A stretch of 64,000 nucleotides of DNA, from contig NC_133657.1 in the NCBI RefSeq assembly GCF_009905375.1, positions 64,792,219-64,856,218 on the forward strand. Reading direction: 5' to 3'. The notes under the pieces are model-generated. The model saw only the letters and a list, made by a program, of their open reading frames with translations, had not been told where the DNA came from and did not search any database. The position numbers were made by a program, and so were the translations under genes. Source of the DNA: Apium graveolens (Eukaryota > Streptophyta > Magnoliopsida > Apiales > Apiaceae). This document shows positions 1 through 12,428 of the stretch, one piece after another (the stretch's first letter is position 1; every line of letters begins with the position of its first letter).

Positions 1-3000
1 AGAGTTTGCATCTTTTAGACTGGGGAAAGATGTAGGCCACCCCTTGCTTGGATAGAGATAGGCTTCGGGAAAAGCATCTATTTGAGCCTTCTTGAGTTCT
101 TGTAGCAATTGGGTGTCCTCTGGAATTACTGCATGTACTTTATCAATCACTACATCTAGCTCAAATGCTCTCAATTTTTGAATATTAGAGAGAGAGACAT
201 GTAGACATCTGTCCAGTCCACAATCATTCACATTTTCTGCAATCCTCTTCTCCAAAAAGTTATCAACTTTGACAATCACCACTCTAACAAAGTTGATGTT
301 GTTGGCCAATACTCTTTTGTAGGTGTCATAGTTGTTGTGAAGAGACACCCTTAAAACTGACAGAAGTTCATTGAATTCTTGATCTTGACAGGGTCCTTCT
401 GCAGCTTTTAGAAGTCTGTCCTTTCCAACATCTTTAGATAATTGAGCTTCTGAAGAGCTTTGTCCAGCTTGAGTAGTAGTAGTTGATGCCAATTTTCCAA
501 TCTCCTTTGATTTACCACCATCATTGGATTGTTGAATCCTAGATTTTATCTCCCTCTTAGTCTTGTTGATAGGCATGAGTAGGGGAGTTGGCAATTTTGG
601 CCTCACAGCCTCAGGAAGTGCAGATAATGGAATGTTGAGTTTTCCGATGATGACTCCCAAAGCTACAGAAGTTTGCATTTGTAAATGCTTGTGAGAGTCC
701 ACCAAGGTCTGTATATCTGCCTATTGACTCTACACCAGAGTGGTGAGAGCTTGCACTTAAGTTGTGATTGAATCATTAGAATACTTTAGAGTTGAAACTT
801 GTCATTGGAGAGCTTGAGTTGGAGATTTGATGAAGTGGAAAATGGTGGTTGAGAGCTTGAAGGTACTGAGAGGCCAAAGGTTGCTTGCACAACTTCCTTT
901 ATTCCTTCCATGAGAAGGCTCATACCTACTTTGATGAAGTTGGTTCAATTTGAGCTTTGTACCATTGGAGTTGACAATATGTTGTTGAACCACAACGTGC
1001 AAACCTATAAAAGATTGTCTGAGATTTTTGACATCTTTTTCCACAGTAGTCAGATCAAGTTTTTCCATTTGGTCAGCAAAATGTTGAAATTTTGAAGTGA
1101 TCTTGACTTGAGAAGGAATAATCTCATTCATCTTCTCTCTCGCCAGCTTCCTGATCTTGTCTTCATGACCAATTAATTTTAATTCAAGAGCTTTACCAAA
1201 TAGGTAAAAAGCTTTGAGTTGTTCTTTGTAAACTTTATTAATTGCATCATAGACATCTTGCGGAGTCAGGACCTTGGCATTGCTTCCCAGTATGGTTACA
1301 TATTCATCTCTAAACCTAGCCAAGACCTGATCCATCTCTAGAGAAAAATCGTTAGACAACCAAGCATCTACATTCCCATCTTGCTCAACTTTATTGACTA
1401 TTTTCTGCTTCTGTTTCTCAACTTATTATTGTAAGTGAGCAGAATAGCCTGATAATCTTAATTGCTCATATCTGAGGTAAGAAGGTGCTGTGAGATGTTG
1501 GCTACACCAGAAATTTGATCACAAGGAGATCAATTATAGTGCTTGATTGAGATTGAGTATTCTACAACCACTGTTGGATAGGGTGAGATGTTTGTTGTGA
1601 AGAGTTTGAAGTTGATGGAAGTGCATCATGAGAACCACCTATGATAGATGTCACCGTTTGACTCACATCCTAAGTTGTGGTTATGATAGTTTGTTGTTCC
1701 ATACTTGTAGTGGGAACCTCCATTTGAATTAGAGGGGAGTTAGCTAGGTAACTGTCATGTACTCTAGCCTCATGCCCTTGCTCATTTTGCAGTGAGCTTT
1801 CACTTGAATGTGTTAAACTTGCCTCCCCTATAGCAGGATCATTGGCAATTGAACTCCTGCTTCAATTATGAGAGCAATCTCAGCTAGGGTTGTGAGTGAG
1901 TTTTTCCCACAAGAGGAACCTTCAATTGAATTGGAGAGGATTTAGATAGCTCCCCCTCAGGTGTACTACCCTCGAACCTAACAACTTATGAAGGTTGATT
2001 TGTACATAAAGGTGCATTTGTGTCCATCACAGGGTCTTCAGTAAGAACTTATGAAACCCCTGTGTTTGTGTTGGTGTCATCAAGGTCTACCCCAATATGT
2101 AGCCTCTCACCAACTAATTGTGGTTCCTGGGTAGTGATCACAGTTTCTAGAACCATGTCATTTGAAGTTGGAAACTCTTGAGAACTGATATCAAGAGTTT
2201 CATTTTAGGAAGAAGAAATTTGAGATATAAGATTTTGAATGTTAGTATTGAGTGTTGGAGCTTCCCCTGAGTAAATGATGGAGCTTCAAGAGATGTGCTC
2301 TCCTTGTGTTTGCCATCCTTATTTCTCCTTCCATACACTTAAATTGCTTCAAGTGTTTGTGCAGACTCTTTACAGGGTGCACTAGGGATAGTGCTCTTTT
2401 CAATAGAGACACCCTGTTAAGAGGATGCCTGTTCTTGCCCCTGTTTTACAACTACATCCTTTTGAGAGGATGTATAGGTGGCTTGAGTGGTCAACTCATA
2501 TTGTTTATCCTTCTTTTTCTTTTTGATCAAGGGTGACTCAATTTCTATTTTTTCCTTCTCTTCTTTTTACTCACTTATTGTCAAGTTTTCCTGCTTTCTC
2601 TTCTTTTTACTCACTTCACCCTTTTGAGAGGATGAAGGGGTTGGCTTTCTAACAGCTAATGGTACAGAAGGAATGCTCTCAGCATGGAAAGGTCCCTATT
2701 GGTGTGCCTATGTTTGTACTTCCATAGGTTCAGGGACCATTGTTGTACTAGATTGTGCAATGTTTATCCTCATATCAGGCATGGGGTAAGAATAGGTCAT
2801 AAATCTCTCTAACATGAATGGAGTTAATTTAAGCCCTACTTGTACCTTATTCTTTGTAATAAGTGATCCAAATAGAATTTTGGATATTTGTTTATAGTTG
2901 CCTATTAGTGATCTATCTATACCTTCTAGCATGTGTATGTCATTAACTTTATGATTTAAAGCAGGCATAATATATCTAGGAAGAAAAATCTCCTTACCTC

Positions 3001-3330
3001 TTGATGCTACAGGCATTGTTAGCCTGGTGCTCAATTCCTCCAAGATGTAGTGACCTACATTGATGTGTTTATTGTGAGCCATTGAGTAGATCAACTTCTG
3101 GAAAACACTTGAAATGTTGTCAAACCCTGACTTTCTGCAGGTGAATGCCCTTGTTATTGAACCAAATAAAAAGGACCATTCCCTTCTCAGGTTCTTTTTG
3201 TTCAGGTTTGTCAAGTTAATATTTTTAGAATAATTGATGAAGTCCATGAATTCATAAAGCTCCTCCTGAGTTGGAACCTCCACCGGCTTGTCAGTTGGGA
3301 TGCCCAAATGTTGGTGAGACTGCGTATCTG
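1..3330 (-). pseudogene. E1: SIRE-type envelope-like ORF, partial and decayed
   Basis: Read on the minus strand, open stretches run from about 3330 to 2708, from 1359 to 802, and from about 740 to the window edge, separated by stops and frame changes. The first stretch matches the N-terminal part of the env-like ORF of E4: INLTNLNKKNLRREWSFLF here against INLTKLSKFNLVSEWDIFF there, followed by the same run of conserved leucines and threonines. The rest is hydrophilic, rich in Lys, Gln, Ser and Glu and coiled-coil-like, as in the C-terminal half of the other env-like ORFs. Proteins of this type are known from Sirevirus-lineage Ty1/copia elements; their function is not established. The reading is cut at about 3315-3330, where different sequence (taken as the E2 LTR) begins. 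The gene continues left of the window. Confidence 0.75.
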
Positions 3331-3897
3331 TATAAACAGTTATGTGATAACTCAACATGAGAACAACAGTAGAACATGACAGGTTAATAATACTATGTCT
3401 ACACAAGAAATCAGAAGAAATGAAGACAAGAAAAATACAAAGAATCAAAAGATTAGAAGAAGGCTTGGAGTTTGTTTACAGATCACTGAAAGAAGTTCAT
3501 TAATATGATCATGCCTCAGTGAAGAATAAAGGCTAAAGACTTTCAAGGTTTCAGAAATGTTGAAGATTCAGTGTATAAGTGCTACCAGAAGATTTCAGTG
3601 TATTAGCATTGATTGAAGATAGACAGTGTATGAAGCATAGTAATCTGAAGTATTGAAGACATGGAATAGACAGAGGTTAAAGAAGACAATTGCAGTCTTG
3701 AAGTTATACTCGCTGACAGGATTTCATTTATATGTTCAAGCTTTGCTGAAGAACAGTGAATGAAGTATTCAAGATTATAGTAGCAATGAAGACGTTGTCT
3801 AAAGTACCAGAAAGGATTCCAGTGAAAGTACGTTTGTTTATTGACAGTTAGTGTTTGAAGCGATAAAGTTGTTGCAAGCTTAACAATATAATCAAGG
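3321..3897 (+). repeat. E2 5' LTR, first piece
   Basis: Non-coding sequence between the broken env-like ORF of E1 and the start of E3. It ends with caagg, the left copy of the E3 target duplication, so after removing E3 it joins base 26688. The start is uncertain by about 15 bp because the matching 3' LTR lies outside the window. I infer that this is LTR because the pieces, once the two insertions are removed, lead without a break to an LTR end and primer site at 37069-37083. Confidence 0.55.
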
Positions 3898-4494
3898 TGT
3901 TGAATATATTTGAGATGTCATGTCTAATACGTTTCATGTTTAGTTTTCAAATCTTAATAAACAGGAAATATTTGTTCTTACTGGAATCAGGACTTACTGG
4001 AAGTCAAAACTTAAGGATATCAGAACTTAGATTATCAGAAGATAATATCATAAGATGGATATCAGAACTTAAGTACTGGAGGACTTACAGTTAAGGAAGG
4101 AAGCTGATTTACATGAAAGAAGATAGAGACTAATACAAGAAGAAGATATGCATGGAAAGAGTTCAAGGACTAGAAGAATTATATAAGATATCTGGTTGTT
4201 ATATTTTAGGAGACAGAATTATATTCCATATCAACTAGAAGTTATCTTGTAACTGTGTGTCTATATAAACACAAACATAGGTTTACTCTATAAGAGTTAC
4301 GATCATCGAGAAGATCATACAATTGTAACCTAGCAGCTCTCGTGATATTTGTTCATCACTGAGAGAGAACAATTCTATTGTAACAGAGTTTGTTATATCG
4401 AATACATATGTTTTCTGTTACTTGTGCTTTAAATCGATTTGATTGTATTCTACACTGTATTCAACCCCCTTCTACAGTGTTGTGTGACCTAACA
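3898..4494 (+). repeat. E3 5' LTR
   Basis: 597 bp, TG...CA ends. It contains a cluster of atcagaactta / atcagaag words (about 3995-4075), then a TATA box and a T-rich end. It matches 26086-26682. Confidence 0.95.
4261..4270 (+). promoter_or_regulatory. TATA box of E3 5' LTR
   Basis: ctatataaac, repeated in the 3' LTR at 26449-26458. It lies about 190 bp after the atcagaa cluster and about 225 bp before the LTR end, a normal U3/R layout. Confidence 0.7.
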
Positions 4495-4496
4495 AG

Positions 4497-4509
4497 TGGT
4501 ATCAGAGCC
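4497..4509 (+). other. E3 primer binding site
   Basis: tggtatcagagcc, complementary to initiator Met-tRNA, two bases after the 5' LTR. Confidence 0.92.
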
Positions 4510-4548
4510 TATCTTTTAACACACATACAGTAAAGATCCAAAATAATC

Positions 4549-6695
4549 ATGTCTGAAGAAGCAGAAAATCCAACCAAGCCCACTAAAACTGAAAAACTCC
4601 AAAGACTCAAACCCATAGTCGATATGAGACTATCAGGGTTCCCATGCTGAGACCGTCTGAATATCCCATATGGAAAGTGAAGATGGCTATGTTTCTGGAA
4701 GCTACAGATCCAGAATACCTTGACAGAATTAATGAAGGACCACATAAGCCAACTAAGCTCTCTGTTGCAGTTGCAGATCAGCCAGCAAAGACCATACTAA
4801 AGGAGAAAAGTGAATACACAGCTGAAGATATCTCATCTATTGCCAAGGATGCAAAGGTAAGGCATTTGCTGCATAGTGCCATTGATAATGTCATGTCAAA
4901 TAGGGTAATACAATGCAAGACTGCAAAGGAGATTTGGGATGCTTTGGAGACAAGGTGTCAGGGAACTTATGCAATCAAGAAAAATAGGAGGACTATACTC
5001 ACTCAAGAGTACGAGCACTTTGACTCAAAAAGTGATGAGTCATTAACTGACTTATATGACAGGTTTGTCAAACTCTTGAGTGATCTATCATTGGTGGACA
5101 AGGAATATGATATTGAAGATTCAAATCTAAAATTCCTTTTAGCCCTTCCTGAAAGCTGGGATTTGAAAGCTACTATTATAAGAGATAACTATGCTCTTGA
5201 TGAAACTACTCTTGATGAAATTTATGGAATGCTCAAGACTTATGAACTTGAGATGGATCAAAGAAGCAAGAGACATGGGAGAAAGTCAAGAACATTTGCT
5301 CTTAACGCTGAGGAAGAATCCCCCAAAGTGGCTGTCTCAAAGAAAGGAAAAGGAAAGGCTCTTTTCATAAAGTCTGATTCAGAATCGTCAAGTTGTGATG
5401 ATGATGATTCAGAAACTGAAAGTCTATCTGAAGGAGATGCTGATGAAGAGATGATGAAGCTGTGTGCTCTTATGGTGAAGGGTATCACAAAGATAGCATA
5501 TAGGAAATTCAGAAGAGGAAAGAAGTTTTCCAGTAAAGGTAGAAGTTCTGATAAGAAGGGCTTCAGAAAATCTGAAGGAAAAGGAGGAAAGTCTGACAGA
5601 GGAGATTATCCAAATGTCAAATGCTACAACTGTGGTGAGAAAGGCCACATATATCCTGAATGCAAGAAAGGAAAGAGTGACAAAGGAAAGGCACTTTTCA
5701 CAAAGAAGAAAAGCTGGACAGACACCTCAAATTCTGAAGATGAGGAGAACTATGCCTTAATGGCAAATGCTGATAGCAGTTCTGATGCTGCTGAGTTAAA
5801 GGTACCTCAAACAACTTATGCCTTTCATACTGATGATATTACTGAGTTGAGATTATATCATAAAACCATGTTTATTAGATATGGAGATCAAACTTTAAAT
5901 ATGAAAGATTAACTTCTAAAAATCTTGCTTTTAAAAAGAGGAATGATTATTTAGAAAAAGAATTAGTTATGTTCCATCAAACTCAGAAGGATAGAGATGA
6001 TGCTTATTATGTGAGAGATGAAATGCTAAAAATGAATAAATCTCTAAAAACTGAGTTAGAAAAGGAGAGAGAGATTATCAGGACTTGGACTAACTCTGGC
6101 AGAGCAACTCAGGATATACTCAGTAGTGGGAACTGGAAAGAGGGCTTAGGTTATGGAGATGGGAAAAGTGAAAAAGGAACTGAACAAGTTAAGCCAATTA
6201 TTGTTAAACAGACTACTAAGCCAAAGGTAAATCCTGTTAAATTTGTAGCTAAAACTGTAAAGTCTGATTCTAAAAAGATGAAAGATATTGAGACAGAAGT
6301 GATAGCAGAGTCAACATCTGACAAATTAGAACAGGATAAACCAACTGAAGTTAACATAGGCTTAATGACAAAGAAGCAGCTTAAACATAAGTTGAAAGAG
6401 ATTACCAGTGTAAACAAGGAAAAGGCAGCTAGGAAAAATAGGAATGGAAAGAATGAGTGAATAAAAGCAACAATTATATGCATGTTCCTAATTCTCCTAG
6501 AAAGAAATGTTATAACTGTGGAAACTCTAACCATCGGGCTTCTTTTTACAGGAAGAATAAGAATATAAACTCCTTACCTTCTAAGTCAGGAGTTAAGAGT
6601 CAGTCTGTTAGGTTTAAGCCACAAAATCCTTGTTTTCATTGTGGTAGTGTGTGGCATTTCATTTATACTTGTAAGGAATATCATAGTTTGTAATA
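4549..6695 (+). pseudogene. gag: E3 gag (capsid/nucleocapsid) with zinc knuckles
   Basis: The first ATG after the primer site, at 4549, opens a frame that stops at about 4648; the reading continues in another frame from 4644 to 5912 (422 codons). A UBN2/DUF4219-type copia gag domain fills about residues 5-200 of that frame, then a Ser/Asp-rich linker, then a CCHC zinc knuckle (CYNCGEKGHIYPEC, about residues 327-340). After a frame change the region 5969-6460 is a Lys/Glu-rich helical segment. A third frame (6457-6693) holds a broken knuckle (CYNCGNSNHRASFY, last Cys lost) and an intact one (CFHCGSVWHFIYTC). Gag assembles the particle and binds element RNA. At least three frame changes disable this copy. 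Confidence 0.85.
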
Positions 6696-6906
6696 TGATT
6701 ATTATCAAATAAAACCTTCTTTAAAGAAAGTTAGTGTAAATCCTTCTAATGTAAATTCTGATGCAAAATCTGATATAAAGTCTGATAAACAGCATGTTAG
6801 CATAAACTCTAAAATTAAATCTGATGCAAATGCTAACAAACTTAAAAAGGCCAAATGATCCAAGCATGTCTGGGTCCTTAAAACTAACCAATAGTGGTCT
6901 TTGTGA

Positions 6907-9006
6907 TTGCAGGGCAACAGGAAAAAAATCCTAGTTCTGGACAGTGGATGTTCAGTTAATATGACTGAAAATAAATCCCTTCTATCAGACTTTGTGGAGA
7001 AAGCCGGCCCAGAAGTTTCTTATGGAGATGGCAACATTAGGAAAACTTTGGGATATGGTAAGATCAATCTTGGGAATGCCATCATTGAATCAGTAGCTCT
7101 AGTCTCAGGACTTAAACACAATCTGTTGAGTATAAGTCAAATCTATGACAGAGGTTATCATGTGGATTTCTTTGAAGAACACTGTGAAGTTATAAGTATT
7201 TCTACAGGGAAAGTGGTTCTGAAAGGATACAGGCATGGTAACATTTATGAAGCCAGACTTTCAACAAGTACTGATGGTTCTGCAATCTGTCTGTTGAGTA
7301 GAGCATCAATTGATGAAAGCTGGAATTGGCACAAGAAACTCTCTCATTTAAATTTCACCAATATAAATGAGCTTGTAAAGAATGATCTTGTGAGAGGACT
7401 GCCAAAAACAGTATTTTCTCCTGATGGCCTTTGTGATTCATGTCAGAAGGCAAAATAAAGAAAATCTTCCTTCAAGAGCAAAACTAAGTCATCAATTCTT
7501 GAGCCTTATCACCTACTACATGTTGATCTATTTGGTCCAGTCAATGTCATATCTATTGCAAAGAAGAAATATACTATGGTTATAGTGGATGAGTTCACAA
7601 GGTACACATGGGTGTACTTCTTGCACAAGAAGACTGAAACCGCATCTACTCAAACTGATCATGTCAAACAGCTGGATAAGATGGTCAAAGATTCTGTTAA
7701 AATCATAAGGAGTGATAATGACACTGAGTTCAAGAATTCAATCATAGAAGAGTTCTGTAAAGATCATGGAATCAAACAGGAGTTTTCTGCACCTGGAACT
7801 CCACAGTAAAATGGAGTTGTAGAAAGTAAGAACAAGACTCTCATTGAAGCTGCACGAACAATGCTTGATGAAGCAAAGCTACCAACCTATTTTTGGGCTG
7901 AAGCTGTGCAGACTGCTTGTTTTACACAAAATGCTACACTCATAAACAAACATGGAAAAACACCATATGAGATGGTGAAAAAGAAGAAGCCAAATCTGAA
8001 ATACTTTCATGTATTTGGTTGCAAGTGTTTTGTTCTTAAGACTCATCCTGAACAGCTGTCAAAATTTGATCTAAAAGCTGATGAAGGAATTTTTGTTGGA
8101 TATCCAGTTTCCACAAAAGCCTTCAGAGTCTACAATTTAAGAATAAGAATTGTCATGGAATCTATCAATGTCTCTTTTGATGATAAGAAGATTACTGGAC
8201 TTGAAGATTTTGATGATCATGATCAGCTGAGATTTGAGAATGAAGATTCTGGAAATTCTGATGACTTAAATCCTGATCCTGTAAATTCTGATGTCATTGA
8301 AACTGTGGTAACAACTTCAAAAGAAAATGCACCTGTCCAGGGGGAGCAAGATGAAGATCCTACCACATCTCAAAACTCTCAAAAAGCATCAGAAACTATT
8401 ACTGGCTCTTCAAGTTCTGATTCATCTAGTTCTGATGAGCCAAACTCTGATAATTCTGAAAGCTCTGATTCTTCAACTCCTGAAAAATCAAATTCAAATT
8501 CTGAAGTCTCAGAGAGCATAACTACAGGGGGAGCATCAGAAAATGTTGATGGAGACAGCATGGATCATGGGGGAGGATCCAGTTCTAGAGATCAACTTTC
8601 ATCTGCAAGGAAGTGGACTAAAGCACACACACCTGACTTAATCATTGGAGATCCTAAAGCAGGTGTCAGAACTAGAACAGCTACTTCAAGCGAATGTCTC
8701 TATCATTCTTTTCTATCTCAGACTGAACCAAAGAAAGTGGAAGAAGCTCTTCAAGATGCTGATTGGGTGCAAGCAATGCAGGAAGAGTTAAATGAATTTG
8801 AAAGAAATAAAGTCTGGACCCTAGTGCCAAGACAAAAGAACAGATCAGTTGTAGGTACAAAATGGGTATTCAGAAACAAAACTGACAGTGATGGCATAAT
8901 TACAAGGAATAAAGCAAGACTGGTTGCTAAGGGCTACTCTCAACAGGAGGGTATTGATTATGATGAAACATTTGCACCAGTTGCTAGATTAGATGTCATA
9001 TTCTGA
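6907..9006 (+). pseudogene. pol: E3 pol: protease, integrase and start of RT only
   Basis: Protease motif LDSGCSVNM opens the region. The GAG-pre-integrase/HHCC zinc domain follows (WNWHKKLSHLNF ... LCDSCQKAK, about 7320-7455), then the integrase core with Asp in HVDLFGPVN, Asp in IIRSDNDTEF and Glu in [10 protein letters not shown]. Stops fall at about 7456 and 7807. A long Ser/Asp-rich linker (about 8200-8560) leads to the first part of the Ty1-type RT ([13 protein letters not shown] to [13 protein letters not shown]), where coding ends at 9006. The YVDD catalytic block, the rest of RT and all of RNase H are missing. The protein once cut the polyprotein, integrated DNA and copied RNA; this copy cannot reverse transcribe. 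Confidence 0.88.
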
Positions 9007-9503
9007 TGACTGTTAAAATCTGGTATAAGTTAAGTTCTGATATTAAATCCTGATGGAATCTTTGATGCTTACATGGAATTTTTCTTTACTTGACTTATTT
9101 ATGATAAAATCTGAAACAGTCATATTTAAATCAGAATAATTTGGGTGAAATAAATCAGTCATAATCATTATGGGTTAGTGGTTAACGTGTATGTCCTGAA
9201 AAACTGCATGTGCACGGTAATTATTGTATATTTTACGTGCCCATTAACTCCCACTTTAACCATTTATTGACTGTTCACATGGTGCCAGGTGTAAAGTGTA
9301 TCCCATGCTTCAAAAATACAATTATTGAGTGGAGAGAGTATATATATGAGAGATAAAAGATTTTCTAATTTTTTACTTACTTTTTTATTCTTAATCTCTT
9401 TACTTTCTCTCTCTCTCTCTATCTTATTTTCTGAAGCATTTTTTTCAGGACTTTTCACAAACACTTTGCAAACATTCTCTTTCTCACTTAATTTCTTACA
9501 AAG
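9007..9503 (+). promoter_or_regulatory. E3 pol-env spacer with TATA-like box
   Basis: Non-coding sequence between the truncated pol and the env-like start. It contains tatatata at 9339-9346, about 160 bp before the env-like ATG, and a pyrimidine-rich tract (ctctctctctctct, about 9405-9420) after it. TATA plus Y-patch is a common plant core-promoter pair, so a separate env-like transcript is possible; this is inference. Confidence 0.4.
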
Positions 9504-10882
9504 ATGGCACCAAAAGACGTAATTTATAATGGATCTAAGTTTGTTCCTAATAACTACTCCGCTATTCTTGGCAAGGCTGAAGCTCCATCGGAACTTCACT
9601 TTGTTCATATTTTCTTACTAGTTCTGATATTGGGTACGCTTTGACCCAACCTGATGCAGTCTCTGGTACTCAAGTGCTGGAGTTCTGGAGAAGTGGAGTA
9701 TATGATGATGGTGGTGCTCAAGGGTCCCCAAGTATTATCTTTTTATCAGGGGAGGATGAGTATGTCGTGACATTGACCACGGTTCGTCAAGCACTATAGC
9801 TGCCTGAGAACTGTGTCTATTCTACTGTTGAGGAGCCAGTTCTTCAAAACATGATGGCCAGTCTGGGGTATGAGAGGACATTGGCAAAATTGGTTCAATT
9901 AAAGAGACCTTACATAAGGAGGGAATAGAGTTTCTTCTTTGACTACATCATCAAGGCTTTTGCAAACACATGTTCTAATTTTGATGCCATCCCCATCCTG
10001 AGTCAACAAATCGGGTATGCTCTCATTAATCAAAATGATTTTGATTATGCAAGTGTTGTTCTAGGTTTCATTGGGGATAGGATGACATAAGATAGAAATA
10101 TTGTCTATTTTGCTAGATTCCGTCAGCTTATTTATAGCTTTTGTTGTAATAATAAGCCCCAATTAGCTCATGAATTAATTCCATCATTCAAATTAGCCAA
10201 AAGAGCTTTTAATGACTTATTGTCTACTGATAATAAGAAGGCTGTGTTGAGACCCCTCCAAATACCTTTATCTGTCAAACAAGCCTTAATAACCTATGAT
10301 CCAGTTAAATACACTGCACTATATCCTGATGTCCAACCATCAGAACCTCAACCATCAGCACCTATCATCTCTACACAAACACCTCAGACTTCTCACCCAT
10401 CAGCACAAACAACCAGACCCTCATCTTCCAAACCTTCTAAGAGGACAAAGTATGTTCCTCCATCTCCATAAAAGAGAAGGAAGATGATTCTCAGAGATGA
10501 GTCTGAGAGTGAAGAGGAAACAATTGAAGCACGGGTTCATGCATCTGAACCTGTGATAAATGAAGCTGAGAATGTTACTTCTCAGAAAGAAAAAGCAGCT
10601 CAGAGTTTTGATACTTTGAAAAGGAAATTTGTAAATTCTGATGCTGCTGAAGCAACTCCTTCATTGGTAAGGAGATTGAAGAAAATGAAGGCAGTGAGGT
10701 ATTTGGCTAAAGCTATCTCAGAAGATATTGAAGAAGCTGAGGAAGGGGATCAGGAATCTCTGATCTCACAGGAACCGATTATCATTGAAACCCTTCTAGC
10801 TCAAGCCAAAGAAACTGCTTCCAATACAGTTGTTACTCCTCATGTCTCTCCAATTAAAACTACAGATGATGCTAAAGAACAG
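9504..10882 (+). pseudogene. E3 env-like ORF, 5' part (before E4)
   Basis: Begins with ATG at 9504 (MAPKDVIYNGSKF). A frameshift at about 9615 and stops at about 9798, 9928, 10089 and 10471 break it. The N-terminal domain is conserved with E1 and E4 (an FFFDYIIKAFANTCSNFDAI-like helix, then a Q-I-G-Y-A-L segment). A Pro/Ser/Thr/Gln-rich stretch (about 10330-10460) and a Lys/Glu-rich helical region follow. The frame is cut inside a lysine-glutamate-glutamine stretch by the insertion of E4, TSD aacag at 10878-10882, and continues in the same frame at 23626. No signal peptide or clear membrane segment is visible. Confidence 0.8.
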
Positions 10883-11336
10883 TGTTGGGTCCCAATATGT
10901 TTGTAGAAGGGAGGGGTTGAATACAAACTATACCGTTTAATCGAATAAAATGCGGAATAAAAAAGTGAAACAAAATTCAAGTTAAATAAAACTATTATTA
11001 AACTTGAAAGGTGTTACAACAACGGTATCGTTTCCAAGGGATTAATCTCAAATAAATTATTCCAAATCTAGAATAAATTCGATATGAACTTTTTCTATTT
11101 TTGAAATAAAAAGGATCAAATGCTAAATGCAATTTGAGATTAGGTTCTAGGGATTTTAATTCGCTAGATAGTTACACAAGAACAAGAGAAGGATTTCTAG
11201 TGGTTTAGATTTAACAATAAATACTAGAAATTAATGTCCTGAGAAATTGCAATAAGTTCTCTGCTTTTTCTTTGTTCTGTGTTCTTCGGTGTTTTTTATG
11301 ATATTCAATGCTATCTGTTGAACATCAGCTGCTGCT

Positions 11337-11344
11337 CTTTTATA
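11337..11344 (-). promoter_or_regulatory. TATA box of the E4 LTR
   Basis: TATAAAAG on the minus strand, repeated in the 5' LTR at 22790-22797. It lies about 65 bp downstream of the 33-bp tandem repeats in the direction of transcription. Confidence 0.75.
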
Positions 11345-11408
11345 TTCAATCAACCTTTGATTTTAATTGGCAAGACAATCCTGTTAGCTCAGCAAGACAA
11401 TCCTTTTA

Positions 11409-11505
11409 ACTGGTAGAACTTTCGGTAGGACTATTGATTGAATTGGTAGAACTTTCGGTAGGACTATTGATTGAACTGGTAGAACTTTCGGCAAGATAAT
11501 CTAAC
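11409..11505 (-). repeat. 33-bp tandem repeat in E4 LTR U3
   Basis: Three copies of tggtagaactttcggtagga plus ctattgattgaac, with starts at 11411, 11444 and 11477; the third copy decays. A hairpin (ggtatgacaatcc / tgtcatacc, 11526-11549) follows. The same array is in the 5' LTR at 22862-22958. Confidence 0.8.
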
Positions 11506-12166
11506 AAGGCTTGGAAAGACTTTCGGTATGACAATCCAACTGTCATACCAGTTTAAATATTTGTCTTGCTGATTTAATTTTGAATATTAATTCAAAATCA
11601 TTTCTGAAAAATGCATAATATTAATTCAGAATTAATTAACCAATTAATTCAATTAATCAATAAATTAATCTTTACAGATATAATTTATTTTCTTAAATAA
11701 ATTATATGACTTAATTAATTAATAGAGAATCAATACTAATCTTGAACATCAACCACTCTTCTGACAATCTTCTGAAAATCACTGAAACTTATGAATCCAT
11801 TTCACCACTTCAATGTTGACACTTGATGTACTGTCTGGTTCATGAATGACTAACATTTGTGATGTTTCTTCATGTCTTGGTTTTCTTCAGATTAAATCCC
11901 TATAATTAATTGATACCCTGACGAGATCTTTGTCACTTGATTGAATCCACAATCTTGATTTATATCACTGAGGCTTGATCAATTTCTTGAGCTTCTTCCA
12001 GTGAATTAAGTCCTCAAGACTGTAGATGAACAATGTTACTTAATCCTTTGATATATATTACTTTGAGAGATCTTTCTGACGATAGAACCACTATTTACTT
12101 GTTACATCCTTATTTGAGTTGAGTTAAATCCTCGAATAAACAAATAGGCTATGACCATGCCTTTCA

Positions 12167-12180
12167 ATCTCCCCCTATTT
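12167..12180 (-). other. E4 polypurine tract
   Basis: aaatagggggagat in the sense direction, directly next to the 3' LTR. Confidence 0.85.
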
Positions 12181-12428
12181 GTTTGTTAGACAATAACAAC
12201 AAATACCTAGAGGATAACTCAACTAACAAATAAGAAAAAGATATAAATAATAATGCAAAGTAAATAGCAGAAATGTTCTGGATTATATTTAACATTTTCC
12301 AGATTCCAAAAGAAATTTACAAGTGAATACAAGAGAGATGTTCCTCTCGACTGAACATATAACTATATTAGTCTATCTTGATTCATAAAGCTCTAAGCAA
12401 ATTACATTAAGTTTTGAGCTAATTAAAT

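Larger units (their letters stand above)
10883..12166 (-). repeat. E4 3' LTR
   Basis: 1284 bp, matching 22338-23620. The polypurine tract adjoins it on the right as drawn. Confidence 0.95.

Noticed and set aside
9157..9278. Large hairpin in the E3 pol-env spacer
   Set aside because: Arms (catttattgactg-like against cagtcataatcatt) pair only in patches; not better than expected for AT-rich sequence by eye.
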